A stretch of 64,000 nt of DNA. Origin: Prochilodus magdalenae (taxonomy: Eukaryota; Chordata; Actinopteri; Characiformes; Prochilodontidae). A program made the position numbers and the translations under genes. Positions 1-40,200 of this stretch are shown here, piece after piece. The notes below the pieces were generated by a model. It was given only the letters and a program-made list of their open reading frames with translations. It was not told the DNA's origin and did no database searches. Numbering within the stretch: position 1 is the first letter of the stretch; each line of letters begins with the position of its first letter. The stretch covers positions 1,261,501-1,325,500 of the forward strand of contig JAMWET010000129.1 of the NCBI GenBank assembly GCA_024036415.1. The letters are read 5' to 3'.

Positions 1-888
1 GGAAAATTAACAAGCCTGCCCAAACTTTCGTACCCCACTGTAAATTGCCATCCTATGTCGTCCTGTATACCTATGGACCCAACCCTCTCCTCTCCTTACC
101 TTGTGACCTTGTTTTCATGAATAAGATAAAAAATTATTACCTAACAAATTAAAAATAATAATTCCTCCAATTTTTCCCCCGTGTAACATCATGAAATTGT
201 CCAAAGCCAACACAGATGCAAGTATACTAAACAAGAATCCTCAAATTGAGGAAATGAAAGTGTCTTCTTTTTTATTGGAGCTACTGTCCTGTTGGCTGTT
301 GTGGTGTGCAATAGCACCATAGAAAGTGTCCTCTGGTGATTTAACAAGAAGCACAGGCTTTTATAGAGTCTTAACAAAGGCAGTGCTGGAAGGTGTAAGC
401 CCCTGATCAGACGATTTAACAGTGAATTTGGACTCAAGGTGCTGTGATGTAAGGACAAACGGTAGGTTTACAAACAAATAGTTGATGAGGCTACAAAAAT
501 CAAAATATAGCAGACTTCCTGAAACCTAAATCTAAATACCATGTACGTAAACAAAACAACCTAAAACACCTGGATAAGCCATAAAGCACAAAATCAACAT
601 CCTTGCTGGGAAATCAGCAACTCATTCTCATTCCTTAATTTAGTGTAAAAGATCGGTAAACCTTTTTGTGTAGATAATTGCTTTGTTTTTTTTGCAACTC
701 TTTTTTTCCCCTTGTTTTCATGGATACCCAGTTTTAATTGTATTAGTATAAACACCCACTGTATTTCGGGCACTGGTTACTGCTGCCTACAATGTCGCTT
801 AGTGGTTTTATTAGTATACTGCTTGCAAGCACTAGTGTATAAGCCATAGTAATAGTGGTAACAATTTCATAGTATTAACTGTGCTTAC
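1..888. other. smc6 intron, no recognised element
   Basis: AT-rich intronic DNA 3' of exon 23. No SMC6-like peptide, transposon signature or RNA gene could be recognised on either strand. Confidence 0.6.
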
Positions 889-28726
<27,838 letters not shown>

Positions 28727-29050
28727 CTGCATACAGTACAAACACACAACCATTGGCACCTGAGCTATACAGCAAGTGGTCCATGTGCACCCCAGACGGT
28801 GCTGTTAGTCACACCGGAGCATGCTCAAGTTTAATTTCTAGAAAATGCACTCAGCAGAGCTCAGACGCCCTGTACATGTATTAAGACTGTTTATTTGGCA
28901 ATTAACAAGTGATACCTGATGGCAAATATTATATAAGATAACTATCAAAAAAATTACATAAACTCAGCATACAGTGAGTACCAGATTACAGTTTACCTTG
29001 TAAAAGCATTCAGTTTCAGCATTGACCACAGTACAGTATTCGACAGAATG

Positions 29051-29702
29051 CAGTGTCCCAAATTATTGGGACGCATCTCTTAATTACTGAATTTAGGTGT
29101 TTTATTTAGTCCCAATAACCTAGCCATGCAGTCTACCTTTACAAATATTTGTGAAAGAATAGGTAATTCTAAAGAGCATGGTACTGTAATAGGATCCCTC
29201 TATTGCAACAATTCAGTGGGTAAAATTTCCATTTTTTATATACAAATTTCCTAGATATTCAATGACCAATCAACCAAAAGGTAGAAGTATTTAAAACCCC
29301 CACACAAAAGACCACACAAAATTACAGAGCCAGGGTCGCTGTGTGCTCAGTCGCAAAGGGCGTAAACGCTCTGCTGACCCAGTAAGTGAATAGTTCCTAA
29401 GGTTCTCAGAGTTCCTCTGGTATTAACATCAGCACAAAAAATGTGTCTGGAACTTCATGGCATTGGTTGTCATGGCCAAGCAGCTGCATGAAAGTCTTAC
29501 ATCACCAAGCCCCTTTGCAAAGTGCCACAACTAGACACCAAGCACCGAAACATGTGCTTCATATTAATGTCTAAGGATTTAGAATGGAAGTTCTTGGCGG
29601 CCAGGCCTTAACATTTTATCATTTCCTACTGACAGGAATCAGACATATTTAGCTTATTGAATTAACCTGAAAATTCTTCTAAATGAACTAGCTATATTGG
29701 GA
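29051..29702 (+). mobile_element. Tc1-like transposon, N-terminal half only
   Basis: Starts cagtgtcccaaattattggg, typical of one fish Tc1 family. It continues with that family's leader and the beginning of a plus-strand transposase, including a region corresponding to S-G-I-N-I-S-T-K...L-H-G-I-G-C-H-G. Similarity fades near 29540 but tattgggaca at about 29693-29702 may be the right terminal repeat, implying an internal deletion. It lies in smc6 intron 1, just left of the foldback element. Confidence 0.65.
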
Positions 29703-30622
29703 CAAAAAAATACAAGTTACATGAGGCAATACGCAATTCACAAATGCACCAATAACACCCTGTGGTCAAGATGGCTTCACATTGGCATATTCGGATTTCT
29801 CTCTTCAATAGCTTTTGAACGGCTCATGCTAAAGGGCTCAAACTTACACATTATTATTACAGACATCCAGGACAAGCAGCTACAATTTTGATTACATCAT
29901 AAATGTTTGCCTTTTGAAAACCATGAAACACACAAGTTTATACAGGCTGTCACGAGCGCCAGAGGAAAGAAGCTCTTCAGAATTAATTGTACTTTCTAGA
30001 ACTCCTAGATATTGACAAAATATGTTAACAAAAATGAACACTCCTTGACATAACTTGTAATTACAAAACTCATTTTGTGACCACTAAAGGACAATCATTC
30101 CTTGAGATACATGGCAGAGCCACGATTACAATAGCTTTAAAAAACTAAACAAAATTAAACAAAACAAGCATTTAAAATGATTTTAACCAGTTATATTGGT
30201 ACCACTAACCCCTTGATGTAAAAGGTGTTTGTGAATAAATTCCATAAGTTTTGTATGTTCAATGGTATCACTTCAAAAGAAGTTTGATTCAGGTAGCAAC
30301 AACACAACAAACTACACCTGTTATCCTGGCATGTTTAACTCCTTGTCTGCAAAAGGTTTTGGTTGATTAATTTCAATAGCTTTTGAATGTGTATTTATAT
30401 TACTTCAAAACAAGTTGTACTGAATCAAGCAGCACCTAGACAACATCCTACACCTCTTATCCTGGCATGTTTAACCGCTTGTTGTCTGTAGTAAAAATGT
30501 TTTTTCAGAATTAATTTCAATAGCTTTAGAGCATTTTTCTTTAAAACAAATTATACTTCAAGGGCAGTCCACATAACAAAAGTTTTTGTGTATTAAGTTC
30601 AATGATCTTTCTGTTTGATGAG

Positions 30623-30682
30623 ATCATTTAAAAACTAATTTTACTAGATCACTTGATTTAGTAAAATTAGTTTTTAAATGAT
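30623..30682. repeat. Perfect 24-bp stem hairpin
   Basis: 30623-30646 is the exact reverse complement of 30659-30682, with a 12-base spacer. AT-rich stem. It sits inside the left arm of the foldback element and interrupts one tandem unit. Confidence 0.95.
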
Positions 30683-31569
30683 AGCAATAGTTTTCAATTT
30701 GATGGTTTGGTGATATAGCTTCAGTAGAAGTTGTACTTAATAAAATGCAGTTCACATAAAATATTATACCTCTTATATTGTACCCTTATTGATTTGCAGT
30801 AAGTGATTTTAATGAATATAAGTTTTCTTAGTATTGTTTGTAAGCTAATTCTAATTCACAAAAACCTTTCACTACAGGCAACAAGAGGTTAATGGAACCA
30901 ATATAACAGGTGTAGTAAGTTGTTTAGGAGCTACTTGATTCAGTGAATCTGAAGCGATATCATTGAACATTCAAAAGCTATTGAAATTAATTCAGAAAAA
31001 TCTTTGACGAGACAACAAGGGGTTAAATATGCCAGTATAAGAGGTGTAGTATCTTGTGTAGGTGCTACTTGATTCAGTTCAACTTGTTCTGAAGCAATAT
31101 CATCGAACATTCAAAAGCTATTCAAATTATTTACAAAAAACTTTCACTACAGACAACAAGGGGTTAACAGTACCAACATAACAGGAGTAGTATGTTGTAC
31201 CTGATTCAGTACAACTTGTTTTCAATCAATTTAATTATGCATTTAGAACCTTAACCATTTGAAATTAATTCACAAAAACTTTTCCACAACAGACAACAAG
31301 GGTTAAATATGCCAGTACAAGTATGTTGTGTAAGTGTTACTTGATTCAGTACAACTTTCTGTGAAGTGATATAATTACACTTCTAAAAGCTATTGGAATG
31401 ATTTCACAAAACACTCTGACTACAGATCAGCAGGGTTTAAAAGTACCAATATAATGGTGGTTAAAATCATTTTATTTAGGCATTTTATTTACCCGTTTTG
31501 TTTACTTTTTTAAAAAGCTATTATAACCCAAACACCTCAAATACCTCAAATAATTCAGTCAAATTAGCA

Positions 31570-31950
31570 TTGCAATTAACATAACACTTTATTGATCCCA
31601 AAAGAAATTGCAGTGTCACAGTACTAAACATATTGCACAAAAGACATACTTTACTAGAATAAACAGACATAGAGTTACATAACTACAGGTTATAAACGTG
31701 AAGTGTACATATACATGTATAAAATATGGAAAATATTAGACATGTGCAGGAGCAGCCCTTGTGGATATTGCACCAATAAACATATTAAAAGATAGTAATA
31801 ATAATATAATAATAAGACATAAGAGGTCTGTCTACATACATAAACGAGCATGTTACAAGTTATGTCATGGCTCAGAAAGCTAGTACAACGAAGTGTGAGG
31901 TACTTTCCTCCGTTGAACGTGTTTACTGCGTCGTGTAATTTGTAGACGCC
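31570..31950 (-). mobile_element. Probable LINE/SINE 3' tail nested in the foldback element
   Basis: Interrupts the right arm: sequence 31570-31950 has no inverted partner in the left arm. It begins with ctttattgatcccaaaagaa followed by attgcagtgtcacagta, which resembles the 3' tail shared by several fish non-LTR retrotransposons. Exact ends are uncertain. Confidence 0.45.
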
Positions 31951-32270
31951 CACTTAGCTCTCTCGGCAGCCTGTATAAATGTATGTGCTTAAAAGGCAAA
32001 TATTCCCGTTATAAACGAAGTGGTAGCTGCTTGTCCTGGATGTCAGCAACAACTATGTGAAAGTTTTAGTCATTTCGCATGAACCGTCGAAAGCTACTGA
32101 AAAAAAGAAATCCGAATATGCCAATATGAAACCATCCTTACCGTAGTCAAATATACTTATATCTATATATAACAGCACCATTAACCTTTTACGTGCGATT
32201 TGTGAGATGATCGGTGCGGTCATGAAAGCTGTCTAAACCAGGACTTAGTTATACGCCATTAAGTATAAGA

Positions 32271-32302
32271 TAGCTAGCTAGCTAACTAGCTATACTAGCT
32301 AT
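32271..32302. repeat. (AGCT)-rich palindromic simple repeat
   Basis: Short run of agctagctagctaactagct and related units between the foldback element and smc6 exon 1. Self-complementary. Confidence 0.7.
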
Positions 32303-32452
32303 CCGAAATATATCCAAGCCAGTTGATACGAACATTTTTGTTCAGAAATAGACATTTCTTACAATACCATTCCACGTGACAGGAATACACTGAGGGAAAC
32401 TACTGCCTGAAAAAACTGATGACAGACCACCACACTGACCATACAAACATAC

Positions 32453-32560
32453 CTCGCACCGCTGTTTCGTCCCGCGCTGCTGCTGCTGCTTTCTTTTTCT
32501 TCTTCCTCTGTGAATTATGGCCGATGGGAAATTAGATACCGCCACCTACCGGGCTGCTGC
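32453..32560 (-). other. smc6: Probable smc6 5'-UTR exon 1 and promoter-proximal region
   Basis: On the minus strand a purine-rich, relatively GC-rich stretch with a short CAG run ends in GCGAG followed by GTATGT, a good splice donor whose last exonic base is 32453. The coding ATG at 28726 sits directly after an acceptor, so a non-coding first exon must exist upstream, and this is the only good candidate between smc6 and st7. The upper limit (transcription start) is a guess; no TATA box is evident. Transcript data would fix it. Confidence 0.55.
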
Positions 32561-33928
32561 ACTGCACGGTGAGTCGAGGCGCACAATTTAATGTTGTCTT
32601 GCTCAGTTTAAAAAAGGGTTTACAAAAACATTTCCTACATCAACCATAACAAAACAAGTATATAAGTAAATGAGGAAGAGGAAAAACACTAGCCATTGAC
32701 TATTATCTCTAACTACAGTCACAGTGTAACAGTTACCACACATGTATTTTAGGGTGTAATACAAGGGCAATTAATTTTGACTGGTAATTGGTGTGATTAT
32801 AATTTATAGTTCTTGGGTTTTTTTTGCTAACGTGCTATATTTGTGCATCTGTGTTGGTGTTGTATTAAAACAGCACCTCTTGTAGCAGAATCATGACCTC
32901 CCGTTATTATACCATATTTAATATTTAAATGTTCAGTCTGTATGTCAGAAGTAATTTTTTTTTACACTTAACCAACCATTAAGATATTTCATAAACAATT
33001 AAGATGGCCTGCATAAGCAAGTTCTAATTCAAATTTTGTTGGTTTTGTTCTTAAAACAATGTAACCTGGTCTCAACTACTATGACTAAGTCTGACATCAA
33101 TGGATCCAGGTCTCGGTCTTGATTTAGACTCGCGTCTAATGATCTTGACTTTAACAAAATGCATTATTACATCTACCAAAAGTAATAGCGGCAATTTGGG
33201 TTTTTGTACAGGAATTGCAGTAATTTTCTTCCCTACGCTTTACATATACAACAGATCAAATTCCCATTTTTCATCCAATCCCTAAAAAAACACAGCTTTT
33301 AAAAAATGATTCCTAAGAATCAGATGTTATTTTCCAATATGGTGTTTCGATATAAACTTACAACATAGAAGTTGACAGTGGAAAGAAATGATGAGTGAAT
33401 GTCACACACAGGCAAATGTTTTAGGCCAAATAGACAAGCTGAAACTGCCTATTTTGCTCTGAGTTTGAAATAGAAAACTGTTTAATTAGATGGAACTGTG
33501 AACATAAAATGATTTGTACGTATGCTCTACCACTGCAAAGACATGTAACCTGCTAACCTGGTTTACACTGTTTAAATAAGCTCACAGGGTAAAATAATGA
33601 ATCATCAGTGTGTTTAAGGTGGTTGTAACTTCATGCTCCTGCAGATCGCTTTACACAAAGATGATTGAAAAGAGGTACAGGAAACCTAATGAACAAAAAT
33701 AGCATATAAAATACCTTGTTCAATAGTACAACATAGCGTAATTGGGAAAATGCATAGATGCTAGTTGCTTGTTGGGTGTATTAGCTACACTGGTCACTTA
33801 CAAATAAGCCATCATAATATGTTGTAAAATTGTTTTTATGCAGCTGCAGATTTGCATAATAGCATTGTTGTGTAAATGTTTTTTGGTTAATGCTAGTCAC
33901 AGAAATCACACAATGGCAATGTAAGGCA
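32561..33928. other. Intergenic region between smc6 (5' end) and st7 (3' end)
   Basis: Roughly 1.4 kb. It should hold the smc6 promoter at its left side. I recognise no core-promoter element, no gene and no transposon; the composition is AT-rich beyond about 32600. Confidence 0.5.
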
Positions 33929-33934
33929 TTTATT
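33929..33934 (-). terminator. Probable st7 polyadenylation signal
   Basis: AATAAA on the minus strand about 200 bp after the st7 stop codon, a reasonable 3'-UTR length. I saw no better signal between the stop and this site. Confidence 0.55.
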
Positions 33935-34136
33935 ATCTCTTTTTACTTTAATAGGGCTATATTCAGCCTTTTTTTAAAGAAAAGAAAACATTTTTTTACA
34001 TCAGAAAAAAAAAATGGAAAATAGAATGTAAAGTCAACAATTATTTTCCCTTTCACTTGTGGCTCTCTCCATGTTTCCAGCTTGTCTCATGCTAGAGCAG
34101 TTCCCATGAGGTTAGCAACAGGGTGCTTGGTTCATA

Positions 34137-34232
34137 TCAGATGCGTGTCAGCTGGTGCCAAAGTCCAGAAGGCAGAATACTTTCCACTTTCTCCATGATG
34201 AAATTTAGAGGTGCAAACAGGGTGCCAAGAAA
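34137..34232 (-). CDS. st7: st7 terminal coding exon with stop
   Basis: Encodes [31 protein letters not shown] and a TGA stop at 34139-34137. This is the LTRI-type carboxy-terminus known from ST7 and ST7L isoforms rather than the alternative ...SQHFQN end. Acceptor CTCAATGCAG, phase 0. Confidence 0.95.
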   Translation of the reverse strand, partial: FLGTLFAPLNFIMEKVESILPSGLWHQLTRI

Positions 34233-37200
34233 CTGCATTGAGAAGAAGACAAAAAAGGTTTAGTAAATATGTGAAAACCAAGGTAGTTTTGCAAGAATCA
34301 GGTTAGTTTAATTAAATTTCCCAAGGCATGTAACTGTTCCCAGTTTAAGGGAATGTAAAAACAAACAACAACAAAAAAATCACATAAGAAAAAAAGAAAA
34401 CCCTAGTAAATATAAATAAATACAAAATAAAAAAACACCTTGTCATGTAATCTGCACAGAACAGCCATATATTTATGCCAGAGTCATCCATGGGATGGCT
34501 GTACCAGAATACATTTGGGGCTTCAGATTTTAAACTTTTTTTTTCTTGACCGTTTCAGGACCATCCCAAAGCACATTGAACTGTCATTATCCTAAACTTT
34601 CCACACATAAACATTGAATTGTTTTTTTGTTTAACACGCTTGAATTACTGCCATTCAGAAATTGATGGAGAAAATGATTCCAAGTTGTGGAATTTATTTT
34701 AGTGTTGTATTTCTCAGTTAATCAGTTGTTCACCACTAAACAATCACAGATCTGTGATTGAGGCAACCTGGTAAAACTCAAAAAGCATTTTACAATAAAA
34801 TAAAAAAGGAGACGCGTTTAGGTGAGGTCAAAGAAATGCCAAAATGTTGAAATGTAGTATTCAAATTAGTTTTCTAAATACTTTAGAGCACTTGTTACTA
34901 AGTACACTTTGGACTGGTCATTATAATGTTTCTATACTACAGAGCACTTCTGTCTCACAGTGATGCAAAAAGGCACACAATCCCTTATTGCTGTTTTTTT
35001 TTTTTTTTTTGGAGAACAGAATGGAAAACTGTGATGGAATCTCTTTTTTCTCAGTTTTGGAATCAAAATTTTCAAGTCCAGCAAATTCCAGATCTATGAA
35101 ATACAACAATGATACAATTAGTTTCCATTAAAACAAACATATTTACTGGCCATAAATGGTCATTCAAATATCTATCGAATTAAATAAAAAAAAAAATATA
35201 TATAAAAATTGCATGTTTTAGGACACTTATGCAACTTATGCAGATACATAAGCAGCTGTTCTTCTCATGTTCTGCCTATTTACAAACTATGTACAGCACC
35301 ATTTTGAAATATCTGACAGCTTATTAGCAACCAATTCTGAACAATGCAGGAGGATGCAGTCCTTTTTATTCAAACCATCAATTAAAATCTCGAGTGTTGT
35401 AATTACGCAATTTAATGTGAATGAAAGCCAATTTTGGCACCAGGAATGAAAGAATATGTTTCTTTTAAACTCTTTGCAGCTGTAGTAAATATAGAAGTAT
35501 GGTAAATAACAGCTTTAACCATGTTCTGTAAAATGGTTATTATGGTGATGTTATTGTATCTTGCTTCTAATTGGTCCATAGAACTGAAATAAATACCAAA
35601 ATCTGCTCTTCTTGCACATCACAAATAGTATTTTATTTTTTTATTTATATATCTCTAAACATAAGATAACTGTACATTAACATTTGCAGGAAGATTTTTT
35701 TTATTTTTTATAAAAATTTAGTTTGGTGCCATTTTGCTTACTTCTTTTCAATTCAGAAAGTAAAGAAACAAAATATGTAATATGCCAGGGGTGCTGCAAT
35801 GCTTTCATTTAACTGGTGTGATAAACACTAAGAAAGGCAGAGAAAACAACAGTCAATTTTAGCTAGCTAATTAATTAAGGAATGGCTGCAGTTTAGATAC
35901 AATCTACATTTTTTGTGGCAAGAAGATTAAACCCTAATAAAACAGAAACCAGTTTTTTATGCATCTATTTCAATATAAAGTTGCAAGGAAAAAGTATGCA
36001 AACATCAATTGCATGCCAATAAAATGTGGTCTGATCAATATATGTTACATGTATAGACAAAAACAATCAAACTAAACTAATACCACACAAACAGCAGTAT
36101 TTTCCATGTTTTATTGGGCAAAAGTAAGTGAACCTGTGTTAATGATTCTTTAAGAGCTAATTGGTAAAAGGGGTTTCATTTAAGAACATGAGACTGGATT
36201 TCACTGGTTTCACAGGTGGTCTGCCAATTACATAAACACAGCACATATAGCCTGGTTGCTGATAAATATATTATTAAGATCAGTGTAAACTTTGATGTGA
36301 AGAACTTTCAGAAGATAAAATGAGATACATGAACATAAAAAGGCTCCAAGCGCAAGGCTAAAGACTTCTGGGTCTACAATTTCAGGACTAGGACTGTTGC
36401 TACTCTCCCTAGGAACGAGTATTCTATTAAGATCACTCTAAGAGCACAATGAGCATCTGATAGAGGTTAGAAAGTACCCAAGATTAACAGCAAAAGACTC
36501 TACAAACTGCAAAAACTTTCAAAGTGTCCACTATTAGAAAAACACTGAACCAGAATGGTGTTCATTTCAGGTTTGCCCAAGGCCACCTAGTGAAACTAAT
36601 AAATTAGTATAATAAATTTTAAGGTTCCCTTTCTCAAACATGCACTGTGTGCGTTTACTAAAGGTGTTTCCACTTTGCTCATAACTATCTAACAATATAA
36701 TTCTATATATAATTATAAATATATTTTTTCATTTTTTGCTTAAAAATATATGCAACCTGTGTTGTACAACTAAAACCTTTATTTTAATTAGGTATGATTT
36801 TCTTCTACTGTTTGGCTGGTGGTGCATGCAGTGATCACAGTTGCATGCCTGTTCTCCATGCAGATTCTTCACTTGTTGGAGCCTGTAACAACAAACTTTA
36901 TTAAAATTTCTTGATTGTGGTGTCTGGTGTCTGGTGACTAAAGCTGCGTTTACAAGTTACAATGTATTTTCATCTTTTAAGCTACTGGGGGTGCTGAAGC
37001 CTATCCCAATGCTCACTGGGCGGAAAGCAAAAACACCCTGGACATACAGGCAGTCCACTGCATGAAAATGATAAAATAATAACATATTTAAAAATATTTT
37101 AATAAACATATTAATATAATAAAAAATAAGAATATAAACATAATTCATATATATATATAAACTGATATTTTATTTAAAACAAATACATTAATAATAACAC

Positions 37201-40200
37201 CAACAAAAATAATAATAGTAATAATAACTATTATTATTATTATTATTATAAAAAGAATAATCCTTGGTAATTTTAAGTAATAAGTTTCTTCTGGATAACA
37301 CTTAAAATACATAATATACATAAAAAGATATTTTCTATGATGTAAACAGTTAAAGTTTAGTAAGGAACCCTCACACTCATGTGTGGGAGTTAAACAAATT
37401 ACCTTTTAAGCCATACTTTTGGTTACAGGACTGAATCTTTATTATTTCGGAGCACTGAGCGTTTTGAAGGACACTGCCTAATAAGGAGTAGGGTTATTTT
37501 AGCATAAATATGTTTTTTTTACATTAGCAAATAACTATGATGTGGTGACACCACCCCTACTGTTGTACATGGACTGACCAGTGGAGTACTTGGCTACTTT
37601 CCAAGGGTCTTTAGCTAGCCACAGCACCTCCACACAGACTTACTTAACTTCTGTAATGCTCTCGTTTCCTCATTTAAGGTAAAGAAGTGCGTTTTTATAA
37701 TGCCTGCCTCCAAGCTGGAAAAGCTAAGCATTTTAAAATATTATTTATATTGACGTGTTTAAATGTTTGCTGAAGAGACAGCACAAGTCCTTAACAAGTA
37801 ATTAGCTCCTAGCAAATGTAGGTTAGCATTGGTGTTGCGCAGATACCATTAGTGCCAGGTTGAAGACGTAGTACATAACTATATCAAGTCATTTTAAGTA
37901 CAAAAAAAATCAATACTACGTAAAAGTAAGTTAGCTAAAGTAGTTGCAGAGCCACAAAATTACCAGTAACCTGACACTTTTAACCTTTTAAGAAGACTCA
38001 ATTGTAGCAGGTTGATGTGTAGTTTCTGTTATGACGTGACTTACCTGTTTCTTTTGTTGTTGTTTTTTTCTAGTTAGCTGAATATTCTTGTCATGTTGAT
38101 CTCAAGCTCCATTGCTGAAGACTGATGAATACTTCTTTGAACCATCAGTCTCTATTTGGACTTGAAGCTGCTCTTTATTTTGTCACGAATAGATCCATGT
38201 AATTCCATAATCTGAGACATTTTCATCACTATATTTAATGTTAATATTAATTTCCAATAAATATTTTAAAGTATACCATGTTTTTTTTCTTATTTGTGCT
38301 GGTATTCCAAAACGTTGCTGACTAACGCAGTCTTCTACTCCTCATATTGTTCTCTAGTAGTTTTATACCCTCACAGAATGAGTCTAGTGCTCTACAGTTG
38401 CTTAGAAGAGGTCTTAAATTAAAAATGACAGTTATAACTTGTAGGTTACACCTTTCAAGTAAAATGAACTTATATTTGTTAAAGAGTAAACATTTTGATC
38501 AGTCCTTCTGGATATTCATTGCATTGATTACTCATATTACTGTTTGATCACCTGGATATGGATAAACACCTATAGACATGACATTTAAATCTAGAAGATG
38601 ACTTAAGATGCTTGCAGAATGTCTTGTTGGAATTGTTAGTCTGCTCTTTTGCGTGTTTTACCTTGTAAAAACACTAGGTAGAATACTAGGTTGTTGAATG
38701 TATGGTTTAGTGTGGAACCATAAATACCTGATCCTCTTTACATTAAGCTCCCCCAGAATGTAAATCGACATTAGTGATCAGCAACAGAATAGTTAATGTT
38801 TAGGTTAAATGGTTATCGGTTATCCGCATTTTGACTAAAAGGCTCCAGCTGCTTTATTAGGAAGAGAAAATTGTCCAAACCAGTAAAGTTTGAATCAGCT
38901 GACTACTGTTGCAGTGAAAAATAAGTTACCAAGTTACCAAGTTCAGGTGTTAGTAAAGGTTCTCTGAAGGTACACAACATTAACTAAGGAACCATATGAG
39001 GACGTTACTGAACGTTCTTTACAAGTAACGGAGGGACCTAACGGTTTGAGGGACCTTGTTAGACTGTCACTGAATGTTGTATGAAATTATTTTGAGGAAC
39101 TCGTCAGGACTACAAACATCGGTAAAGGCCTAGAAACATCCTATGGTGAACATTATGTAACTATCCAAAGAACTTTACATTATGTAACGGTAATTTAAAC
39201 CTTTTAAAGGTGGCACACAATTTTTTCCAGCAGGTTCCTTTCAGAAACTAAAAGTGGTTCTTAACTGATATCACTTAGCATAGGTTTTCACATAAATCAT
39301 ATGTTTATGTTGACTTGTCAACATTTCCCTGTGGTGTCTTATTTCTTAATGCTGTCCAGTCTAACAGACTGCAGTTTTGTCCTGTTCTTTAAATATTACT
39401 AACAAAACAGAAAATGTCAGACTCACTGCTTTAGCGAAGACTCCCATGAGTTCAGGAAATTGGTGTGTGAGAAGAGCTAGCATGGCAGTGAAAGAACAGA
39501 GGCCTGCTGTAAACAGAATGAAGAAAGGCAGCTCCTTCTTCGGGTACACAGACACTTCATGAAACACTGCTTACACACATAAGACATGTTAAGGAAAGTT
39601 AGCTAGCACAACACAATTGAAAACACATTGATCCAACCACCCACCCAAAGACATGGCTGCATGCTTCTTTAATGTACGATACTAAGGTTTCTACTATAGT
39701 AAGCTATTAAAATGTTCCACTGCACTGCGAAATGTCATTAAAGTTCATGAACACTTAAAACACAAAACACTTCATTTTAATAATTCTCAAGGCATTGTTA
39801 ATTTGTCATGAGTTATTTTGTTAGGACAAGGAAAAAAAGGACAAAGAAGTTATTTGATGGTTTAAGCTGTGAGATGATAAGCAATGTCATCAACAATCAG
39901 TTATTTTTTGGGGAAAGAACTAACAAGATTCAAAAAGTGACTATTTTGCAGCACATAAAAAATATAGTGAGAAATAATGAAATACAAAGCCATATACATA
40001 TATTTAATGTTTGTTGTTTGGCAATGTACATGTTAGTTCTACGTAGGTGAATTCGTTTGTCTGTCTGTTCTTGTGTTTTGTCTTTAAATTTAAATTTTGG
40101 AATCACTGTTGTTTTGTTTGCTTCATAATGGACATACAGCACAGAGTTCAGAATATTCAGCTTCACAAAGCATGACAATGCAGTCTCCTTTAATTTCCTT

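Larger units (their letters stand above)
29765..32146. mobile_element. Large palindromic (foldback-like) element with internal tandem repeats
   Basis: The left end, 29765 onward (attggcatattcggatttct, gacatccaggacaagcagct), reappears inverted at the right end up to 32146, giving imperfect inverted repeats of about 190 bp. Inside are ~135-141-bp tandem units, at least three on the left and five on the right, facing opposite ways about a centre near 30830. Each unit holds tcaatagcttttgaa, a cctggcatgttt- or attggtac-like block and a ttgt(t/c)tg..gt block. The terminal repeat contains the same tcaatagcttttgaac. No transposase is visible, so it is non-autonomous and unclassified; target duplication could not be resolved. 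It occupies most of smc6 intron 1, ending about 300 bp from the putative first exon. Confidence 0.8.

Noticed and set aside
32342..32545. 67-codon minus-strand frame at the smc6 5' end
   Set aside because: Starts at a GTG rather than an ATG and runs through the probable splice donor at 32453; better explained as 5'-UTR exon plus intron.
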